Shown: piece after piece, positions 7,692 to 13,979 of the stretch | Layout: the number at the start of each line of letters is the position of its first letter | Position numbering within the stretch: the first letter of the stretch is position 1 | Assembly (NCBI GenBank): GCA_016297555.1 | Contig: JAEDGK010000050.1 | Location: 1 to 13,979 of the forward strand | Origin: Clostridiaceae bacterium | Lineage (GTDB): Bacteria; Bacillota; Clostridia; Oscillospirales; Acutalibacteraceae | Length of the DNA stretch: 13,979 nucleotides | Reading direction: 5' to 3' | The notes under the pieces: model-generated | The model's database searches: none | What the model saw: only the letters and a program-made list of their open reading frames with translations | Told to the model about the DNA's origin: nothing | Program-made: the position numbers and the translations under genes

Positions 7692-8510
7692 ATGAATTGG
7701 GAATCAATATTGATTGCAGTCGGTATCGTTTCTGTTATCGGACTGATTGCCGCACTCGGTCTTTCGATAGCTTCAAAGATTTTTGCAGTTCCCGTTGACG
7801 AAAAGGCGGAGAAAATAAGAGAATGTCTCCCCGGCGCAAACTGCGGAGCCTGCGGCTTTTCGGGCTGTGACGGCTATGCCGCCGCGCTTTCAAAGGGAGA
7901 AACGCAAAACACGGCTCTCTGTGCTCCCGGCGGCAACGAAACCGCCAAAGCCATCGGTGAGATAACGGGGCTTGCCGCAGGCGAGGTTAAGCCTTCGGCG
8001 GCAGTCGTTCTCTGCCAGGGTCATAACATAAACGCAGAAATCAAGCTTGAATATCAGGGTGTTAAAAGCTGTAAAATGGCATCTCAGATTTTCGGCGGAC
8101 CTAAGGAATGTATTTACGGCTGTATCGGCTTCGGCGACTGCGTTCAGGCGTGTGAATACGGCGCGATAAGCATTTGCGACGGCATTGCGAGAATTAATCC
8201 CTTTGAGTGCCGCGCCTGCCGCAAGTGCGTTAAAACCTGCCCCAAGGGGCTTATCGAAATGATGCCGCTTGAGGAAACAAAGGCAGCCGTGCTCTGCAAA
8301 AACCACGATAAGGGCGCGGTAACCCGCAAGGAATGTAAGGCGGGCTGCATAGGCTGTATGAAGTGCGTCAAGGCGTGCGAAGAGGGAGCGGTAACGATTG
8401 ACCGCTTCTGTGCAAAGGTCGATTATGAAAAGTGCGTCGGCTGCGGCAAATGCCATGCCGAATGCCCCGTCGGCGCGATTGATGTTATCAGCCTCGGAGT
8501 GAGAGCATAA
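7692..8510 (+). CDS. rnfB: Electron transport complex subunit RnfB (polyferredoxin)
   Basis: A 272-aa membrane-anchored Fe-S protein, thought to be the ferredoxin-interacting entry subunit of Rnf. After an N-terminal helix (about 5-27) comes the 4Fe-4S domain CLPGANCGACGFSGC (C45, C51, C54, C59). Four more ferredoxin-like motifs follow: C140/C144/C150/C154, with non-standard spacing; C173/C176/C179/C183 (CRACRKCVKTCP); C219/C222/C225/C229 (CIGCMKCVKAC); and C248/C251/C254/C258 (CVGCGKCHAECP). That suggests about five clusters, more than proteobacterial RnfB but in line with clostridial forms. The RBS TAAGGAGG overlaps the rnfA stop. It is the last gene before the operon terminator. Confidence 0.96.
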   Translation: MNWESILIAVGIVSVIGLIAALGLSIASKIFAVPVDEKAEKIRECLPGANCGACGFSGCDGYAAALSKGETQNTALCAPGGNETAKAIGEITGLAAGEVKPSAAVVLCQGHNINAEIKLEYQGVKSCKMASQIFGGPKECIYGCIGFGDCVQACEYGAISICDGIARINPFECRACRKCVKTCPKGLIEMMPLEETKAAVLCKNHDKGAVTRKECKAGCIGCMKCVKACEEGAVTIDRFCAKVDYEKCVGCGKCHAECPVGAIDVISLGVRA

Positions 8511-8522
8511 CAGCATAAATTT

Positions 8523-8566
8523 AACGGGTCTGTATCCTGATTTTAGGATGCAGACCCGTTTTGTTA
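8523..8566 (+). terminator. Strong intrinsic terminator ending the rnf operon
   Basis: A 16-bp stem (8523-8538 pairing with 8545-8560, AACGGGTCTG... with CAGACCCGTT), interrupted by a single G-T type mismatch, has a six-base loop and runs into a T-rich tail. It begins 12 bases after the rnfB stop. On the other strand it follows immediately after the stop codon of the convergent oxidoreductase gene, so it may serve both, although the T tract is better on the plus strand. Confidence 0.93.
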
Positions 8567-9757
8567 TTTAACTTTACCGTAAAGACAGAGTGTTCTTTCT
8601 TTTTCGATTACCAAGCCGCAGTAATTGCACATAATGCATTTTGCCTGAGTCTGAGAACCGTCTTTGAGCTTTTTTGCAAGGTTTGGCTCGCAGATAAACG
8701 GTCTGCACATCGAAATGAAATCTGCCTTTTTGTTTTCAAGAATATTTTCCATATCGCTGAGCTTATGTATGCCGCCCACGGCTATTACGGGGACGGAAAC
8801 ATTGCTTTTTATGATTTCGGCGTTGTTGACATTAAAATTTTCAACAGGCGTCGGCTGTTTGATAAGCGGATTTATAAGGTTAGCCGCAGAAAGAGAAATC
8901 TTTTTCAGCAGGGGAGGAAATGAGGCGCAAGGCTCTCTGTATTTAAAAACAGCGTCCATGGGCATCAGCTTGCTTCGCATTGTATTCATTCCGTCCTGCA
9001 CCGTTCCGCAGGAAACCTCTATTGCATCGCAGCCTGCCGCTTCAAGCCTTTTGCAGATTTCAACGGATGAATTTATGTTCATACCGCCCTTTCGGTTATC
9101 CTCGGCGCTCAGCTTAATCCAAACAGGCAGCTTTGTGCTCTGCTTAATCCCTTTGATAATCAGCTCAACAATTCTGCACCGATTTTCCAATGTGCCGCCC
9201 CACAAATCAGACCGCCTGTTTCCGTAAGGAGAAAGAAAATCGTGAAGCAGGTATCCGTGACCGGCGTGAAGCTGAACGGCGTCAAAGCCCGCTTTTTCAG
9301 CTCTGACGGCGGCATTGACAAAATCGTTGATTATTCTTTGAATTTCATCTTCACCGAGTTCTTTTGCTTTGTCGGGATAGAAGGCGTGAAAAACATTTGA
9401 AGGAGCAACCTTTTGACAGCCTATTGTTTTGGAAGAAGTCTGTCTGCCGCAATGGGCAATTTGCAGCACAATGGGCGTGTCGCGGCGGTGAACCGCTTCG
9501 GTCAGCTCTCTGTATTTATCGATTACCTCATCGCTGAATATTTTAAGCATTTTGGGATAAGGAGAAACGCCGTTTTGACTGACTGCCGCATAGCCCGTGA
9601 TAATACAGCCGACCTCGTTTTCGGCAAGGTACTCATATTTTTTAATGAGCATTTCACTCGGAGCGCCGTTTTCTTCAGCCAAGCCGTCATGCGTTGCGCT
9701 TCGGATTATTCTGTTTTTGACTTCAATTCCCGAAATCTTTGTTTTTTCAAAAAGCAT
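8564..9757 (-). CDS. NADH:flavin oxidoreductase, old-yellow-enzyme family (short form)
   Basis: A 397-aa FMN-binding TIM-barrel oxidoreductase of the OYE / 2,4-dienoyl-CoA-reductase-like type, expected to reduce activated C=C bonds. Features are the start LFEKTKISGIEVKNRIIRS, QIAHCGRQT (99-107), LHAGHGYLLHDFLSPYGNRR (163-182) followed by WGGTLENR (186-193), and the phosphate-binding VIAVGGI (324-330) with CRPF. The barrel is followed by four cysteines, C374/C377/C380/C391 (CIMCNYC... C), likely a 4Fe-4S site, with spacing one residue shorter at each of the last two gaps than in E. coli FadH. The C-terminal FAD/NAD domain of the long forms is absent, so an external reductant is needed. The start lies two bases after the GH130 stop and lacks a good RBS. 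The substrate is unknown. Confidence 0.9.
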   Translation of the reverse strand: MLFEKTKISGIEVKNRIIRSATHDGLAEENGAPSEMLIKKYEYLAENEVGCIITGYAAVSQNGVSPYPKMLKIFSDEVIDKYRELTEAVHRRDTPIVLQIAHCGRQTSSKTIGCQKVAPSNVFHAFYPDKAKELGEDEIQRIINDFVNAAVRAEKAGFDAVQLHAGHGYLLHDFLSPYGNRRSDLWGGTLENRCRIVELIIKGIKQSTKLPVWIKLSAEDNRKGGMNINSSVEICKRLEAAGCDAIEVSCGTVQDGMNTMRSKLMPMDAVFKYREPCASFPPLLKKISLSAANLINPLIKQPTPVENFNVNNAEIIKSNVSVPVIAVGGIHKLSDMENILENKKADFISMCRPFICEPNLAKKLKDGSQTQAKCIMCNYCGLVIEKERTLCLYGKVK

Positions 9758-9759
9758 AA

Positions 9760-10710
9760 TTATTTTAACAAATCGTTCTTCTTTATGAATTCTATCGTTT
9801 CGTCAACCGTCGTGAAAGCCAGAGCAACGCTTGTGTCCGCCGCACCGTAATAAACGGCGATTTTTCCGCTTTCGCTGTCCGCAAGGGCGGCGCATGGGAA
9901 AACAACATTAGGCACATCGCCGACACATTCATAATTCTCGTGCGGCGCAAGCAGGAAGCTGTCCGCTCTGTGCTTGACTATCCACGGCTTTTCAATATCG
10001 AGAATTGCCGCGCCCATGCTGTAAGTGAAGCCGTTGCAGCTTGTGATAACGCCGTGATAAAACATCAGCCAGCCCTCGTCCGTTTCAATGGGAGTGGGTC
10101 CCGCGCCGACCTTCGTCATCTCCCAGTTCTTTACGGGGGACATAACAAAGCGGTGCTTGCCCCAATAGGTCAAATCCTTGCTGCGGCTGATAAAAATATC
10201 GCCGTAAGGTGTGTGACCTCTGTCGCAGGGGCGGATAAGCAGCATATATTCGTCATTTATTTTTCTCGGGAACAGCACGCCGTTGCGGGCAACGGGATAG
10301 CAGGCGTCCTCAAGCTGAGTCCATTCTTTAAAGTCGGTTGTGTAAGCTATGCCGATGGTTGTGCCCTGCGGAGTGAGGTTGACCCAAGAGAGATAGTATT
10401 TGCCGTCAATCAGGCAAAGGCGGGGGTCGTAGCCCTCAAAGATGGTTTTTTCTTCAAGCTCCCAATTTACGGCGTCCTTGCTGAAGCCCGTAACGAGCTT
10501 TTGATCGCGCGAACGGAAATCAACGCGGAACACGCCCGCAAATCCGTCGCCGAAAGGCACAACGGCGGAGTTAAAAATGCTGTTTGCCATAAAAAGATTG
10601 TCGCGGGTTATAATGGGATTGCCGCTGTAACGCCAAACGGGATATTTATATCCTGCGGGCTTATCCTGCCAAGGAATATTTGGAATTTTTTCGCCGATTA
10701 TTTTTGCCAT
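9760..10710 (-). CDS. Glycoside phosphorylase family GH130 (beta-mannoside type)
   Basis: A 316-aa five-bladed beta-propeller enzyme of family GH130, which phosphorolyses beta-mannosidic bonds to release mannose 1-phosphate in the cytoplasm (mannosyl-glucose, mannooligosaccharides or Man-GlcNAc, depending on subfamily). Seen directly are VWRYSGNPII (25-34), NSIFNSAVVPF (43-53), GVFRVDF, the catalytic-Asp motif FEGYDPRLCLIDG (91-103, D95), the C-terminal VGDVPNVVFPCAAL and the YYGAADTSVALAFT signature. There is no signal peptide. The RBS AGAGGAAA precedes the ATG by about eight bases. It is transcribed with the downstream OYE gene, an unusual partner; no mannose epimerase or sugar transporter lies in the window. 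The subfamily, and so the exact substrate, cannot be fixed by eye. Confidence 0.92.
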   Translation of the reverse strand: MAKIIGEKIPNIPWQDKPAGYKYPVWRYSGNPIITRDNLFMANSIFNSAVVPFGDGFAGVFRVDFRSRDQKLVTGFSKDAVNWELEEKTIFEGYDPRLCLIDGKYYLSWVNLTPQGTTIGIAYTTDFKEWTQLEDACYPVARNGVLFPRKINDEYMLLIRPCDRGHTPYGDIFISRSKDLTYWGKHRFVMSPVKNWEMTKVGAGPTPIETDEGWLMFYHGVITSCNGFTYSMGAAILDIEKPWIVKHRADSFLLAPHENYECVGDVPNVVFPCAALADSESGKIAVYYGAADTSVALAFTTVDETIEFIKKNDLLK

Positions 10711-10742
10711 TTTTGTTTCCTCTTTTCGATGTGTTTTTTATG

Positions 10743-10772
10743 AGTATATCATACTTTAAACTAAGAAATCAA
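10743..10772 (-). promoter_or_regulatory. Putative extended -10 promoter of the GH130-OYE pair
   Basis: On the minus strand, TTGATT (10767-10772), an 18-base spacer and TATACT (10743-10748) are present, with TGA directly before the -10 (extended -10). It starts immediately after the stop codon of the upstream GTPase gene. No terminator separates that gene from GH130, so read-through is also possible. Confidence 0.55.
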
Positions 10773-12704
10773 TTACTTTATGTGCCGCATTCCGTCAACA
10801 TCATACCATTTCACTTCAAATCCCGCTCCGTGAGAGCAAAATACCGATGATGACGGGTTTTCGAGATCCCTGTCTTTTTCATATCCGATTTCTTCAATCA
10901 CCCGAGCCGCATTGTGACATTCGCGGTAGCCGTTTTCTTTCATCGAAACAAAGCCTCTGCCGCCCGTATAAGCCGCAACCTCCTCGGGATAATTCATAAA
11001 TTCCGAAACGGGAGCACAGCCTGTAATGATTGCCTCTGTTTCCGTCATTTCGGGAGCTTCAAATTCTCCGCAAAGGCGCTGAATGTCGGAAATTGCTCTG
11101 CCGAGAAAGGCGGACGGAACCCGCAGGGTAAAGGCATAATAGGGTTCAAGCAGAATATTTTCTGCCTTTTCAAGCCCCTGACGGATTGCGCGGTAGGTCG
11201 CCTCTCTGAAATCTCCGCCCTCGGTGTGTTTAAGGTGCGAGCGGCCTGCGGTAAGGGTTATTTTAACATCGGTCAGCGGAGAACCCGTCAGAATTCCGAT
11301 GTGTTCCTTTTCAAGAATGTGAGTGAGCACAAGATTGCGGAAGTTTGAGTCGAGCATTTCAAGGCTGCATTCGCTTGCAGCTTCAATTCCGCTGCCGCGC
11401 TCGCCCGGCTCAATTCGGAGCTGAACCTCGGCATAATGCCGCAGAGGTTCGTAGTGACCGTAGCCCATAACGGGGGCGGCAACCGTTTCCTTATATAGAA
11501 TTCTGCAATCGCTGAAATCAATGTTAATTCCGAAACGCTCCGCAACGAGCGATTTCAGAATTTCAAGCTGAATTCTGCCCATAACGCGGATTTGAATTTG
11601 CTCCTCGCCCGAAAATGAACGGATTTGAACAGAAAGCTCGGGCAGCTCTTCTCCGAGAAGCCTCAGCTTTGAATAGACGGTGTGGATATCCGCAGAGCCG
11701 TCCGTGATAACCCGTGATGAAAGCAGGGGAGTGAGCTTCGGCTTTCGGCTTGATAATTCACCGCTTTTATCGAGCGTTTCGCCCGGATGAACGCTTTCAA
11801 GCCCCGTGACGGCACAGACCGAGCCTGCACCGACCGACTGAACGGCTTCAAATTTTTCGCCCGAATATATCCTGATTTGGTCGATTTTTTCACCTCCGAG
11901 CGGCATTTTGACCGAAAGTGAGCCGCCCGTTATTTTCAGAAAGCTTATGCGGTTTCCCTGCGAATCGTGAAGAATTTTGTAGGCATACGCCCCGAAATCC
12001 TCGGGATAATCTTTAAGCAGAGTGTATTTTTCAATTCCGTCAAGCAGGGCGTCAACTCCGCGGTCAAACAGCGCAGAGCCGAAAAAGCAGGGGAAAAGCT
12101 CTCTGCCCGCAACAAGGCGGGAAATGCTGTTTTTCAGAAATTCATCGTTGCTCTTGCCCGAAAGATAGGCTTCAAGCAGTTCTTCGCTGAGCATTGATAT
12201 TTCTTCATTCAGCTTATCTTCTTCAAGAGAAAAATCGACGCAGCCCTCGCCGAGCTTTGATTTCAGCTCTTTCATCATATTCTGTCCGTCAAAGCCTTCT
12301 CTGTCCGCTTTGTTTACAAAGATGAAAACGGGGATTTTGTATTCTTTAAGAAGCTGCCAGATTGTTTCCGTGTGGCTTTGCACGCCGCTTGTGCCGTCAA
12401 TTACCAAAACGGCATAGTCGAGCACGCCGAGAGTGCGTTCCATCTCCGCGGAAAAATCGACATGACCCGGAGTGTCAATCAAGGTAAAGCGTTTTTCGCC
12501 GATTCTAAACGGATTTTGCTTTGAAAAAATGGTTATTCCGCGGCTTCTTTCAAGCTCGTGTGAATCAAACCAAGAGTCCTTTTTATCAACTCTGCCGAGC
12601 CTGCGGATTGCGCCTGTTTTATACAGTATCGCCTCGGTCAGCGTGGTTTTGCCCGCGTCAACATGGGCAAGAATTCCGATAACGCTTTCGATAGCTTTTA
12701 TCAT
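10773..12704 (-). CDS. TetM/EF-G-like ribosomal-protection-type GTPase, divergent
   Basis: A 643-aa translation GTPase with the TetM/TetO-type domain layout and length. G motifs are intact: G1 AHVDAGKT (13-20), G2 region ERSRGIT (52-58), G3 DTPGH (77-81), G4 NKAD (131-134). The C-terminal half has EF-G-like domains (GYGHYEPLRHYAEVQLRIEP about 414-433, and YYAFTLRVPSAFLG about 522-535). Where TetM carries its drug-displacing domain-IV tip (YYSPVSTPADFR), this protein has GRSHLKHTEGGDFR (487-500), so the S-P-V tip is missing. The C-terminus also differs from TetM. It therefore probably acts on the ribosome, but drug specificity, if any, is unknown. AAGGAG lies about 11 bases upstream of the ATG. 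It follows the FRG gene by 62 bases on the same strand and is likely co-transcribed. Confidence 0.88.
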   Translation of the reverse strand: MIKAIESVIGILAHVDAGKTTLTEAILYKTGAIRRLGRVDKKDSWFDSHELERSRGITIFSKQNPFRIGEKRFTLIDTPGHVDFSAEMERTLGVLDYAVLVIDGTSGVQSHTETIWQLLKEYKIPVFIFVNKADREGFDGQNMMKELKSKLGEGCVDFSLEEDKLNEEISMLSEELLEAYLSGKSNDEFLKNSISRLVAGRELFPCFFGSALFDRGVDALLDGIEKYTLLKDYPEDFGAYAYKILHDSQGNRISFLKITGGSLSVKMPLGGEKIDQIRIYSGEKFEAVQSVGAGSVCAVTGLESVHPGETLDKSGELSSRKPKLTPLLSSRVITDGSADIHTVYSKLRLLGEELPELSVQIRSFSGEEQIQIRVMGRIQLEILKSLVAERFGINIDFSDCRILYKETVAAPVMGYGHYEPLRHYAEVQLRIEPGERGSGIEAASECSLEMLDSNFRNLVLTHILEKEHIGILTGSPLTDVKITLTAGRSHLKHTEGGDFREATYRAIRQGLEKAENILLEPYYAFTLRVPSAFLGRAISDIQRLCGEFEAPEMTETEAIITGCAPVSEFMNYPEEVAAYTGGRGFVSMKENGYRECHNAARVIEEIGYEKDRDLENPSSSVFCSHGAGFEVKWYDVDGMRHIK

Positions 12705-12723
12705 AACTCATTTAGCTCCTTTG

Positions 12724-12744
12724 CCGCCGCATTTTAATGGGCGG
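12724..12744 (-). promoter_or_regulatory. Stem-loop just upstream of the GTPase ribosome-binding site
   Basis: CCGCC (12724-12728) pairs with GGCGG (12740-12744), and the inner CATT/AATG pairs extend the stem to about nine base pairs with one bulged base and a tiny loop. It lies between the FRG stop (12767) and the AAGGAG of the GTPase gene. No T tract follows on the minus strand, so it is not a normal terminator. It could stabilise the message, couple translation or modulate access to the adjacent RBS. The function is unproven. Confidence 0.35.
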
Positions 12745-12766
12745 TCAGCCGAAATATTGCCTTGCT

Positions 12767-13711
12767 TCAAACGCCGTCATAGCCGAGGTCGAGCACCTTT
12801 TTTATTCCTTTCTTGACATCAAGCAGGCTGTCATACTCATACCACGGCGCGTCGTGAGAAACCGTTTTGACAAGAGCGGGGCAGATATCCTTGCTGATGA
12901 TGTATTTTGTAACCTTGAAATCATTGCGGATATTTTTCGTCAGATAGGAGCGGTAAACAAGGCTGTAATCCGTAAGAAGCAGGAAAACGCCTTTTTGGAA
13001 TTTCATCAAATCGTTTGTGGGGATATCGATAAGCTTTGCTTTCGGAGAGGGCGCTTTTGCCCTTGCGTCGGCGGATTCGCGCATTTCCTTGAATAATTCG
13101 GGAGTTATTATCCTCGGCTTCATTCTCTCGTCAAGGGTGTTGTAAATTGTTATCTTCAAGTTATTGAGCCAACATTCCGCCGTCACGGGGTCGGTTGTGT
13201 AGCTGTCGTTATCGCTGATTTCAACCGTATAAATAACGCAGTCGTCATCAAAAACGGCTCTGCCTTTAAGCGCAAAGGACATTGCAACATAAAGGGATTT
13301 TGAGAAATCAATCAAAGGAGAGGAGTTATAATAATGCTGAGAAAAAGCGCAGAATTCATAAAGCCTGTATTTCCCCGCCTTGCCGAAGGTGGAGTTATAA
13401 AACCCGAAGCAGTTGCCGTTTGATTTGTAATAATCAATCAGGAAATCAGAGGTTATGTTTATGAACCGCTCGCCGTTTTTAAGCAATTCTTTTCTGTTTC
13501 TGAGAATAGTCGGCACAAGCGGGCGGCTTATGTCGTTTATTCTTTCTCCTCGGTAGAAAATGCGCCCCTCGCCGCTGTTAAACCGAGCCATCAGCTCTTT
13601 ATCAAATTCGTCAAGGCTTTCAATGCGCTTTTCGCTCACGCTGAAATCAAAATCCAGCTCGTCCTCGAGCACCTTGCCAAATTCGTTAAGTGTCATTCGT
13701 TTGTTATCCAT
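12767..13711 (-). CDS. FRG domain-containing protein
   Basis: A 314-aa soluble protein with an FRG domain in its centre. The hallmarks are IFYRGE (51-56), LVPTILRNR (65-73), a long helix region, SQHYYNSSPLIDFSKSLYVAMSFA (about 124-147), corresponding to the family pattern QHYG-x-PTRLLDWT-x-NP-x-VAL-x-FA, and DLMKFQKGVFLL (234-245). The name comes from conserved Phe, Arg and Gly; the biochemical activity is not known to me. FRG proteins are scattered, often in accessory or mobile DNA. There is no signal peptide or membrane helix. The N-terminal 40 residues are acidic. The RBS GGAGG lies close before the ATG, and the short ORF at 13734-13829 ends 22 bases upstream. It is the first large gene of the unit that continues into the ribosomal GTPase. 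Confidence 0.82.
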   Translation of the reverse strand: MDNKRMTLNEFGKVLEDELDFDFSVSEKRIESLDEFDKELMARFNSGEGRIFYRGERINDISRPLVPTILRNRKELLKNGERFINITSDFLIDYYKSNGNCFGFYNSTFGKAGKYRLYEFCAFSQHYYNSSPLIDFSKSLYVAMSFALKGRAVFDDDCVIYTVEISDNDSYTTDPVTAECWLNNLKITIYNTLDERMKPRIITPELFKEMRESADARAKAPSPKAKLIDIPTNDLMKFQKGVFLLLTDYSLVYRSYLTKNIRNDFKVTKYIISKDICPALVKTVSHDAPWYEYDSLLDVKKGIKKVLDLGYDGV

Positions 13712-13733
13712 TTTTCCTCCGTGAATTTACCTT

Positions 13734-13829
13734 TTATCCGCGTTTAAGACGGATTGTAGTTACCGAATATGCGGGCGCGGGGAGCAGAGCGGCAAATTTT
13801 TTAAGTGCAAGAATAACCGTGTGTTTCAT
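13734..13829 (-). CDS. 31-aa cationic leader-size peptide
   Basis: A short reading frame that starts MKHTVILALK and ends TTIRLKRG. It has a good AGGGAG ribosome-binding site (complement of 13835-13840) five bases before the ATG. It would be the first translated cistron after the promoter at 13863-13891, with a predicted leader of only about 25 bases. The peptide is basic, with a hydrophobic first half, a central LLPAPAY and an R-L-K-R cluster near the end. Its own RBS bases (GGGAGC) can pair with GCTCCC inside the frame (13780-13785), a possible regulatory fold. It could be a leader peptide, a small toxin or antitoxin, or an incidental ORF. Size and position recall drug-responsive leader ORFs, but no homologue is recognised. 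Confidence 0.5.
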   Translation of the reverse strand: MKHTVILALKKFAALLPAPAYSVTTIRLKRG

Positions 13830-13862
13830 TTTCGCTCCCTCGCTTATCCAATATATATATTA

Positions 13863-13891
13863 ATGATATAATAAAGGGAATTAATCGTCAA
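13863..13891 (-). promoter_or_regulatory. Near-consensus sigma-A promoter of the leader ORF-FRG-GTPase unit
   Basis: On the minus strand, TTGACG (13886-13891), an exact 17-base spacer and TATCAT (13863-13868) each differ from consensus by one base. The next 30 bases are AT-rich (13850s) and lead straight into the leader ORF's ribosome-binding site. It lies directly downstream of the terminator at 13901-13945, so the unit is insulated from upstream transcription. Confidence 0.75.
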
Positions 13892-13900
13892 TGCTTTTCA

Positions 13901-13945
13901 AAGAAAAAAGCCGAATTGCACGCAGAACGGTGCAAAATCGGCTTT
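13901..13945 (-). terminator. Intrinsic terminator on the minus strand for a gene beyond the right edge
   Basis: The arms 13907-13921 and 13930-13945 pair as AAAGCCGA/TCGGCTTT plus GCAC/GTGC around an internal A/T mismatch, with a loop of about eight bases. Read on the minus strand the stem runs into TTTTTTCTTT (13901-13909), a good intrinsic terminator tail. On the plus strand no U-rich tail follows directly. It implies that a minus-strand gene ends just beyond the window; the last 34 bases hold nothing else I can identify. Confidence 0.8.
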
Positions 13946-13979
13946 AGTGTTAATTTTGATTATATCTTTAAGAAATACT

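Noticed and set aside
8664..9227. Plus-strand reading frame (187 codons) opposite the OYE gene.
   Set aside because: It is an antisense shadow; the minus-strand frame carries all the conserved motifs.
9940..10743. Long plus-strand reading frame (267 codons) opposite the GH130 gene.
   Set aside because: It is antisense to a gene with clear family motifs and has no recognisable protein motif or RBS.
10773..12704. Calling this gene tet(M), tet(O) or tet(W).
   Set aside because: The G domain fits the family, but the domain-IV tip and C-terminus differ clearly from TetM, so no tet symbol or resistance phenotype is supported.

Overview
The window looks like chromosomal DNA of an anaerobic low- to mid-GC Firmicute, most likely a gut-type Clostridia (Oscillospirales/Ruminococcaceae-like). 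This rests on strong AGGAGG ribosome-binding sites, AT-rich intergenic DNA, a clostridial-type rnfCDGEAB order, a Cys/Gly-rich microprotein of a clostridial kind, and a GH130 phosphorylase. It is inference from gene content, not a phylogenetic placement. No tRNA, rRNA, CRISPR array, insertion sequence or prophage was seen.

Layout. (1) 1-1325: a 45-aa Cys/Gly-rich microprotein (+), then a convergent iron-containing alcohol dehydrogenase (-). (2) 1326-1472: a divergent promoter region. (3) 1473-8566: one long (+) operon: apbE, a NusG-domain-II membrane protein, a Gx-transporter/HepS-I-like membrane protein, then rnfC, D, G, E, A, B, closed by a strong terminator at 8523-8566. Most junctions overlap by 1-8 nt. 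(4) 8564-10772: a (-) pair, GH130 phosphorylase then an old-yellow-enzyme-type oxidoreductase, with its own extended -10 promoter. (5) 10773-13891: a (-) transcription unit with a near-consensus promoter, a 31-aa leader-size ORF, an FRG-domain protein and a TetM/EF-G-like ribosome-associated GTPase. (6) 13901-13945: a terminator on the (-) strand for a gene lying beyond the right edge.

How the genes work together. Rnf is a membrane ferredoxin:NAD+ oxidoreductase that couples electron transfer to Na+ or H+ export. ApbE attaches FMN covalently to threonines in RnfG and RnfD, and both acceptor motifs are visible here. The NusG-II and Gx proteins sit between apbE and rnfC in the same operon, and their roles are not known to me. 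RnfE carries an extra four-cysteine C-terminal tail. The alcohol dehydrogenase is a possible NAD(P)H sink but is not co-transcribed.

The least explained region is 10773-13891. There a peptide-sized first cistron, an FRG protein and a divergent ribosomal-protection-type GTPase appear to form one unit. The GTPase has kept its G-domain motifs but replaced the TetM domain-IV tip, so tetracycline resistance should not be assumed. This is the best candidate for an undescribed translation-linked stress or defence module, but that reading is inference.
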